NCBI GenBank assembly: GCA_900554395.1
Contig: USHB01000026.1
Coordinates: 1 to 11,455 of the forward strand
Source: an uncultured Phascolarctobacterium sp.
GTDB taxonomy: Bacteria > Bacillota > Negativicutes > Acidaminococcales > Acidaminococcaceae
Direction: 5' to 3'
DNA length: 11,455 nt
A program made the position numbers and the translations under genes. Positions within the stretch are counted from its first letter, which is position 1. Every line of letters begins with the position of its first letter. Positions 7,365 through 11,455 of this stretch are shown here, piece by piece. The notes beneath the pieces were generated by a model. The model was not told the DNA's origin. It did not search any database and worked only from the letters and a program-made list of their open reading frames with translations.

Positions 7365-8034
7365 GTGTTATAAACCTCCCGCCTTTTATATCAAACCATT
7401 CACCAAATTGGTGTTTTACGCTTTCGTCATGCGTGGATAAAATAAGCGCTGCATTGTTTTCAGTACATAAACTGCGCAAAAGTTCAAGCACAATGCTGCT
7501 ATTTTCCGCATCAAGGCTTGCCGTTGGCTCATCTGCCAAAAGCAGCACCGGCGCATTGATAACGGCGCGCACTACAGCAATGCGCTGCTGTTCGCCAATG
7601 CTTAATTTGCCCGGCAGCACATCTTTTTTCGCTGCCAATCCGACACGTTCCAGCAAACTGTGGGTGCGTTTTTTCAAGGCCGCCATATCACCACCGGCAA
7701 AATACCCGGCAAGCAAAATATTTTCTTCTGTCGTCAGCGCTTCAATTAAATTTAATTTTTGAAATACATAACCTATATTTTTAGCACGCCATAAATCGCG
7801 TTTGCGTTCCGGCATATTATCAATGCGCTGCCCGTCAAAATAAATTTCGCCGCCGCTGGGCTGCATTAAACCGGCAATCATGTGCAGCAATGTTGTTTTG
7901 CCGCTGCCGCTCGGCCCGGTTAAAAGTATCTGCCCGCCTTTATCAAGCGCAAAGTTTGCGGCATGGCTTATAGTAATTACTTCACCGGAAGGCTCTGTTA
8001 CCTGTTTAAAAACGTTTTTTATTTCTAAAAGCAT
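7351..8034 (-). CDS. ABC transporter ATP-binding protein (LolD/MacB type)
   Basis: A 227-aa soluble ATPase with every ABC motif in place: Walker A GPSGSGKTT (40-48), Q-loop Gln92 in YVFQKLN, signature LSIGEQQR (144-151), Walker B LLLADEPTASLD (164-175) with catalytic Glu169, and H-loop His202 in STHD. Length and motifs fit the LolD/FtsE/MacB class that pairs with FtsX-like permeases, the next gene here. It should energise the permease from the cytoplasmic side. Its ATG overlaps the stop of the DUF3299-like gene as TAATG, with TGGAGG 7 bases upstream, and its end overlaps the permease start, so the three proteins are probably made together. Confidence 0.94.
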   Translation of the reverse strand: MLLEIKNVFKQVTEPSGEVITISHAANFALDKGGQILLTGPSGSGKTTLLHMIAGLMQPSGGEIYFDGQRIDNMPERKRDLWRAKNIGYVFQKLNLIEALTTEENILLAGYFAGGDMAALKKRTHSLLERVGLAAKKDVLPGKLSIGEQQRIAVVRAVINAPVLLLADEPTASLDAENSSIVLELLRSLCTENNAALILSTHDESVKHQFGEWFDIKGGRFITHGHY

Positions 8035-8534
8035 TACAAAGCCTCCAGCGATTCTGCCTGTATGCGTACTAAACTTACAAAGCCTGTTTCCGCATCCACT
8101 TCCGTACCCAGTTCAAGCGTGCCGGTAACACTGATAGGCCGGTCGAATGGCAGCGCTACCACCGGTTCCGATAACTGCACTACAACTATATCTGCCGGCC
8201 AGTCTGCATCCGTGCTGCAAAAGGGGCAAATACTCATCGGCTCACGCGTAAGCACAAAAAAATTAATGGTCGGCGTTAATGGCGGCGCCATAAATCCTGC
8301 CATTTGCACTGTCTGCCCTGCGGAACTTTTTAATTTATCAGAGAAAGTAATACCCAAGGATGAAACACCGGCATACATTTCATCAAAAGTAAGATTTATT
8401 GCTGCTTCTGCCCTGCTGCACAAAAAAGGCGGTTCATATTGAACCGCCTTTAACGGCAAGTCTTCAGCCGTAAATATACCGGCCGTCAGCAGCAGAAGCG
8501 AAAGCAGAAAACTTTTTGCCAAGTTTCTTAACAT
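8034..8534 (-). CDS. Secreted DUF3299-like protein of the ABC cluster
   Basis: A 166-aa protein with an N-terminal signal sequence (hydrophobic 8-22). The mature part contains GQTVQMAGFMAPPL (73-86), NFFVLTREP (91-99) and a CPFC pair (Cys103, Cys106). It then reads VSVT-like strands through ISVTGTLELGTE (134-145). The order 'GFM.P... F.L.... C..C ... G.L..G' resembles DUF3299 proteins found beside ABC systems such as P. aeruginosa PA4064-PA4066; the assignment is by resemblance only. The Cys pair could bind metal or be redox active. GGAGG lies 7 bases before the ATG, and the gene begins 18 bases after the alkaline phosphatase stop. Codons 29-38 are encoded by a perfect terminator-like palindrome, an oddity reported separately. 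This stretch lies between signal peptide and folded domain, where sequence constraint is low. Confidence 0.72.
   Translation of the reverse strand: MLRNLAKSFLLSLLLLTAGIFTAEDLPLKAVQYEPPFLCSRAEAAINLTFDEMYAGVSSLGITFSDKLKSSAGQTVQMAGFMAPPLTPTINFFVLTREPMSICPFCSTDADWPADIVVVQLSEPVVALPFDRPISVTGTLELGTEVDAETGFVSLVRIQAESLEAL
8422..8451 (-). terminator. Intrinsic terminator inside the DUF3299-like coding sequence
   Basis: On the minus strand AAAGGCGGTTCA (8451-8440), loop ATA and TGAACCGCCTTT (8436-8425) form a perfect 12-bp stem. The T-run continues to six in total (8427-8422), giving the textbook form of a Rho-independent terminator. On the plus strand only three Ts follow, so the minus direction is favoured. 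It lies about 100 bases after the alkaline phosphatase stop and within codons 29-38 of the next gene. It probably ends a share of phosphatase transcripts and reduces ABC gene expression unless ribosomes open it. Confidence 0.75.
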
Positions 8535-8552
8535 CTGCCTGCCTCCAAGCTG

Positions 8553-10358
8553 TTATTTTTTGAAGTTTTTAGTACCGTCAATGCCAAGCGCTCTTACCAT
8601 GCCGAAGAATACTTCGGTGTTATCCATTACGCCGTTAAAGTATTCGCTGCCGGGGCCCATAGCATTCAGCAGAATGTCATCGGCAGAGTGAACTTCCTGG
8701 GATTCATCGGCAGGAATGTTGCCTTTATAGAATTCGCCTTCCAGTTTCGGGTTGGCAATAGCCTTATCGCCTGCCATAATTGCCGGTGCGGTAGGTTCAG
8801 CTTTAAATTTATAGTTAATGTTGGTATCCGGGTGGTTAGCAAACTGTACAGCCAATGTTACATCCGGGTCCGGATTATCGGGATAGCCGTCACCGTCGCG
8901 GTCTTCAAAAGTCGGCCAGCCTGCTGCAGCATAGGTGCGTACAGCTTCGCGCCCGGTTTTGCCGTCCAGTTCATGATAAGTACCGGTAATGCTTGCACCG
9001 TGCGCATGGTCAGCAACAACAATAATCAGGGTATCGTTGCCGTTTTCTTCAGCAAATTTTTTAGCTACGCCTACGGCCTGGTCAAGTTCAATGTTATCAT
9101 AAGCTGCGCGCTGCCAATCCATAACATGCAGCTGTTTATCAACGCAGGCACCTTCAACCATCAGGAAGAAACCGTTTTCGTTCTTGCTGAGGGTGTCAAT
9201 TGCACGTTCAGTCATTTCCACAAGGCCGGGCTGGTCATTAAAGCCGCCAAGCACTTTCGGGTTTTTCAGCATAGCGCGGTCAACATATACGTTCATGTTG
9301 TCAAGCTGATACAAACCAAGAATTTTATCTTCATCAGCCGGAGTATTTAAAAGTTCGGTTCTGTTGCCGGAGAAGGTATAACCGAGTTCCTGGAATTTTT
9401 CTACAACATTGGTGTTATCTTTACGTTTGGAACCGGGCACATCCATCGGGATGAAGTGACGGCTGCCGCCGCCCATAATTACATCCGGACGGTGATAATC
9501 TTCTGCCATGGTTTCAGCAATAAAGTTCTGTTCAGCACGGCGGCGGGTATGGCTCAGCATAGCTGCCGGGGTAGCATCGGTAATGTTAGCGGTGGAAACA
9601 ATGCCGGTTGCCATGCCTTTGGTGCGTTTAACAAGCTCAATAATGTTTTCTACTTTCGGGTCATCAAACGGGTCTTTAGTGCTGTTGGCATATACACCCA
9701 TAGCGTTGTTAACGGATTTATGGCCGGTTGCATAAGCAGATGCACTGTTTGCGGAGTCTGTTACAAGAGAATCATAACCGGAAGTGGTAATAACTGCCAT
9801 GTGCGGCATTTTTTCCATATTCAGCAAATCGTTATATTTGCCGTCGCTCAAGCCTTTGGAAAGAATACGCGCCATTTCGCGTGCCTGCAGGCTCATGCCA
9901 TCTCCTACAAACAGAATTACGTTTTTGGCTTTTTTCTTTGCTTTGGCATCGGTAACGGTGTAGTTAGCAACATTCTTTTTGCCGTCAGCAACAGCTTCTA
10001 CTTTAACATCGCCGGCTTTGGTAAAAGCAACGTCCGGAATGCAGTAAACAGTTACGCCATCTTCTGTTTTAACAGTACCGGTTTTGCCAAAATATTTTTC
10101 AGCATCAACGCCGTCAACGGTTACTTTAAAATCATTGGCAACGCCTTTAACTTCAACCTGCAAATCAAAATGCTGGCCTTTTAAAAATTTAGCGCGGTTA
10201 ATCGGCATCAGGTTTACAGGGTTCTTTTCCTGTACGGTGTAGCCTGCTGCTTCAACATGAGCGGGCACATACAGGTTTCCGGCAGCAGCGCAGCCAAAAA
10301 TGCTCAAAAACGTGCAGACAGCGGCAGCAGTTTTTCTTTTTTTGCTGGATAATTTCAT
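8553..10358 (-). CDS. phoA: PhoA-type alkaline phosphatase with N-terminal extra domain
   Basis: Exported phosphomonoesterase that releases phosphate. In the 601-aa numbering the PhoA active site is complete: Asp153 in LFVGDGMS, nucleophile Ser202 in TDSANSASA, Asp261 and Thr263 in ITDATPAA, Arg in HTRRRAE, Glu402, Asp407, Lys408 and His411 in VEGACVDKQLH, Asp450-His451 in VADHAHG, and His557 in EVHSADD. This indicates two zinc ions and one magnesium. It exceeds E. coli PhoA (471 aa) because of a beta-rich, Ig-like region (about 45-135) and an insert DRDGDGYPDNPDPD (486-499) resembling a calcium loop. The signal peptide ends near Ala37/Ala38; a weak lipobox-like IFGC ends at Cys23. The ATG at 10358 was chosen because AAGGAGG lies 11 bases before it. 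An in-frame ATG at 10427 would translate through the promoter and binding site. Confidence 0.95.
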   Translation of the reverse strand: MKLSSKKRKTAAAVCTFLSIFGCAAAGNLYVPAHVEAAGYTVQEKNPVNLMPINRAKFLKGQHFDLQVEVKGVANDFKVTVDGVDAEKYFGKTGTVKTEDGVTVYCIPDVAFTKAGDVKVEAVADGKKNVANYTVTDAKAKKKAKNVILFVGDGMSLQAREMARILSKGLSDGKYNDLLNMEKMPHMAVITTSGYDSLVTDSANSASAYATGHKSVNNAMGVYANSTKDPFDDPKVENIIELVKRTKGMATGIVSTANITDATPAAMLSHTRRRAEQNFIAETMAEDYHRPDVIMGGGSRHFIPMDVPGSKRKDNTNVVEKFQELGYTFSGNRTELLNTPADEDKILGLYQLDNMNVYVDRAMLKNPKVLGGFNDQPGLVEMTERAIDTLSKNENGFFLMVEGACVDKQLHVMDWQRAAYDNIELDQAVGVAKKFAEENGNDTLIIVVADHAHGASITGTYHELDGKTGREAVRTYAAAGWPTFEDRDGDGYPDNPDPDVTLAVQFANHPDTNINYKFKAEPTAPAIMAGDKAIANPKLEGEFYKGNIPADESQEVHSADDILLNAMGPGSEYFNGVMDNTEVFFGMVRALGIDGTKNFKK

Positions 10359-10413
10359 AAAACTTAAATCCTCCTTAAACTTAACAGTTGATATAACTTT
10401 TTGAATTACCCAT

Positions 10414-10419
10414 ATTATA
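10414..10419 (-). promoter_or_regulatory. -10 element of the alkaline phosphatase gene
   Basis: The minus strand reads TATAAT (10419-10414), 55 bases before the chosen ATG. No recognisable -35 is present at 16-18 bases, as expected for a promoter that depends on an activator such as PhoB/PhoP. The upstream TTA-type repeats occupy that position. Confidence 0.5.
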
Positions 10420-10427
10420 AACAACAC

Positions 10428-10475
10428 GTTTAAAAACTCTGCTTAATTTCCGTTAAAAATGTGTAAAATAAGTAA
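10428..10475 (-). promoter_or_regulatory. Candidate Pho-box-like direct repeat array
   Basis: On the minus strand five TTA-type hexamers occur with starts at 10475 (TTACTT), 10466 (TTACAC), 10456 (TTAACG), 10446 (TTAAGC) and 10433 (TTAAAC). The spacings are 9, 10, 10 and 13 bases, close to one helical turn. PhoP boxes of Bacillus are TT(A/C/T)A(C/T)A hexamers at about 11-base intervals upstream of a -10. Location directly before an alkaline phosphatase fits phosphate control. The stretch is AT-rich, so chance similarity is possible. Confidence 0.35.
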
Positions 10476-10503
10476 CACCGCTGCGGCATTGCCAACAGCG
10501 GTG
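10465..10503 (-). terminator. Terminator of the C_GCAxxG_C_C gene
   Basis: On the minus strand CACCGCTG (10503-10496), a 12-base loop that can pair further (GGC/GCC), and CAGCGGTG (10483-10476) form a perfect 8-bp stem followed by TTACTTATTTT. It starts 13 bases after the stop of the upstream gene. The tail is interrupted by A and C, so termination may be incomplete. The tail also overlaps the phosphatase regulatory region. Confidence 0.6.
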
Positions 10504-10516
10504 CATTTAAACATTA

Positions 10517-10957
10517 TTATTTTAAAAATCCCTTTGCCTCAAGATATTCCGCTAAAAACTTAGCCATTCGGTTTACCAGTTTCAGGCAGTTCAGCAAATG
10601 GTCGCGCGTGTTAAATTCATACGGCATTAAATCTTTACATTCCGAAGAACCAAATTCTTTTACAAACAAATCGTGATATTCCTTACTGTACGGATAAACT
10701 TCCGGCAGCGGCTTTTCCTGTGGGCTTGTACGCCCTACAAAATAGCTTATTACCATTACCGAAGCTACCAGCGCTCCGCAAACAGCGCGTGCATGACCCA
10801 TACCGCCGCCAAAAGCGGTAGTCATGCGCAAAGTTTCGTCACTTATTTTTAAACCGCCCTCTGTGCGGAAAGCCTGCAAAACAGCCTCGCCGCAGTTAAA
10901 GCCGCTTTTAAAAGCATTGCCGGCCGCCATGCCGATTCTTTCACTTAATTCGCTCAT
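10517..10957 (-). CDS. C_GCAxxG_C_C family protein
   Basis: A 146-aa small cysteine protein. Cys22 in NCGEAV, the glycine run FGGGMG (49-54), Cys60 in CGALVA, Cys107 in SSECKDL and Cys124 in LLNCLKL reproduce the spaced-cysteine pattern that names the family. The conserved cysteines are thought to bind a metal or cofactor or act in redox chemistry, but the function of the family is not established. There is no signal peptide; residues 61-74 are hydrophobic, as is usual in the family. AGGAGGG lies 6 bases before the ATG. It has its own terminator-like hairpin and lies apart from both neighbours, so it is probably a single-gene unit, possibly co-transcribed with the helix-turn-helix gene 115 bases upstream. 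Confidence 0.88.
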   Translation of the reverse strand: MSELSERIGMAAGNAFKSGFNCGEAVLQAFRTEGGLKISDETLRMTTAFGGGMGHARAVCGALVASVMVISYFVGRTSPQEKPLPEVYPYSKEYHDLFVKEFGSSECKDLMPYEFNTRDHLLNCLKLVNRMAKFLAEYLEAKGFLK

Positions 10958-10974
10958 ACCAATCCCTCCTGCGC

Positions 10975-11010
10975 TTAGAGTTTATTATGTATATATTTCG
11001 GCACAGGCAT
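10975..11010 (-). CDS. Possible 11-residue leader ORF
   Basis: ATG at 11010-11008 opens MPVPKYIHNKL and stops with TAA at 10975. AAAAGGA ends 6 bases before the ATG, a credible ribosome binding site. It ends 17 bases before the start of the C_GCAxxG_C_C gene. Its first codons (ATGCCTGTGCC) nearly match those of the upstream helix-turn-helix gene (ATGCCTGTCCC). It could be a leader peptide, a relic of that gene, or chance. Confidence 0.25.
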   Translation of the reverse strand: MPVPKYIHNKL

Positions 11011-11053
11011 GGTAAATCCTTTTAAAATATAATATCTGTTAAAGCCAGGTTTA

Positions 11054-11080
11054 TATGCTGATAAAAATACGTTTACTTTT
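11054..11080 (-). repeat. Short direct repeat shared with the region before the HTH gene
   Basis: The minus strand contains AAAAGTAAA (11080-11072) and ATCAGCATA (11062-11054). The same two nonamers occur in the same order before the helix-turn-helix gene at 11452-11444 and 11439-11431, with a 4-base instead of a 9-base gap. The first copy here overlaps the Lys-rich end and stop codon of the HTH gene, so part of the match may be coincidental. A regulator binding site is one reading. Confidence 0.25.
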
Positions 11081-11417
11081 TCTTATCGTTTTTTAATATC
11101 AGCGATATTGAAGGCTGGCTCATGTTAAATATATTCGCCAGAAACATCTGGCTTAAGCCTTCATCATAGTATAAACGGTAAATTTCTTTGTTGCGTTCAG
11201 CACGCGTTTTGAAAGACTGAACCGCTACTTCCGTTCGGCTTATACTAATGCCATTGTCGCGGATTACCATAATTTTGCGCGTACCGTCTGTGCTTTTTAT
11301 TTTTAGCTCCCACGTAGGCATGCCGCTTTTGCTGCGCGGGTTATACAGGCAAAATTCTATTCTGCCGTCACCAGCGATATGTTTTAATGTTTCGTTGTCT
11401 AATGTTGGGACAGGCAT
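11073..11417 (-). CDS. Small protein with C-terminal helix-turn-helix
   Basis: A 114-aa protein that I cannot place in a named family. Residues 1-65 look like a beta-rich small domain (IEFCLYN, WELKIKS, KIMVIRD, ISISRTEV). Residues 72-108 form a likely helix-turn-helix: RAERNKEIYRLYYDEGLSQ leads into MFLANIFNMSQPSISLIL, which has the 'LA..F..S..SIS.IL' pattern of sigma-region-4-like or Cro-like DNA readers. The tail is Lys-rich (KNDKKK). It is therefore probably a small DNA-binding regulator, with an N-terminal part that might sense something or dimerise. AAAGGAG lies 6 bases before the ATG. Its promoter is not visible, apart from possible sites at the window edge. No clear terminator follows. 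Confidence 0.7.
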   Translation of the reverse strand: MPVPTLDNETLKHIAGDGRIEFCLYNPRSKSGMPTWELKIKSTDGTRKIMVIRDNGISISRTEVAVQSFKTRAERNKEIYRLYYDEGLSQMFLANIFNMSQPSISLILKNDKKK

Positions 11418-11455
11418 TTTTTTCTCCTTTTATGCTGATTTAATTTACTTTTACG

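Noticed and set aside
9456..10184. Long open frame on the plus strand opposite phoA (242 codons), and another at 8688-9350
   Set aside because: Both are antisense to a gene with a complete set of active-site motifs. They have no family resemblance and read as Phe/Asn/Cys-rich shadow sequence.
10359..10427. Longer alkaline phosphatase starting at the ATG at 10427
   Set aside because: The extra codons would include the TATAAT box and the AAGGAGG binding site, and they would bury the signal peptide 23 residues inside the protein.
1..11455. tRNA, rRNA, CRISPR array, insertion sequence or attachment site
   Set aside because: None seen: there is no transposase or integrase frame, no repeat-spacer pattern and no cloverleaf, and the gaps are short and accounted for.

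Overview
All well-supported genes in this window lie on the minus strand, so they are described right to left (from high to low coordinates). The organism is most likely a diderm, anaerobic, amino-acid-using member of the Firmicutes, for example a Negativicute of the Acidaminococcus/Phascolarctobacterium type. The grounds are exported proteins with signal peptides that include a periplasmic-type alkaline phosphatase, strong AAGGAGG ribosome binding sites, extended -10 promoters, moderate GC and a peptide/amino-acid catabolic operon. This placement is inference. No search was run, and all family assignments come from motifs and memory.

Right part (11455-10428). A 114-aa protein with a C-terminal helix-turn-helix (unrecognised family) is followed by a gap that may hold an 11-codon leader ORF. 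Then comes a C_GCAxxG_C_C-family cysteine protein with its own terminator.

Middle part (10475-6180). A PhoA-type alkaline phosphatase sits behind a TATAAT box and an array of TTA-type direct repeats resembling a Pho box. It is followed after 18 bp by a secreted DUF3299-like protein, a LolD-type ABC ATPase and an FtsX-like permease. The last three resemble the zinc-linked ABC clusters of Pseudomonas and Vibrio, and PhoA is itself a zinc enzyme. A near-ideal intrinsic terminator lies inside the coding sequence of the DUF3299-like gene and could set how much of the ABC part is made relative to the phosphatase. A separately promoted secreted DUF3298-type protein follows (6118-5321).

Left part (5263-1). 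An extended -10 promoter and a terminator-like hairpin precede an operon: an AbgT-family transporter, a 120-aa free-standing M20 dimerisation (lid) domain, a full-length M20 amidohydrolase, an exported DUF3089 alpha/beta-hydrolase-like protein, an L-asparaginase, and the first codons of a further gene. From the lid gene on, the genes overlap by 4-11 bases. The set suggests import and hydrolysis of acyl- or aminoacyl-conjugated amino acids, with asparaginase adding amino-acid deamidation.

The most unusual feature is the M20 pair. The full-length enzyme has an intact metal site but has lost the conserved lid His and Asn, while the coupled free-standing lid domain keeps exactly those two residues and has lost the lid Arg that the full-length enzyme retains. 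This could be a split or complementing active site, or the result of gene decay.
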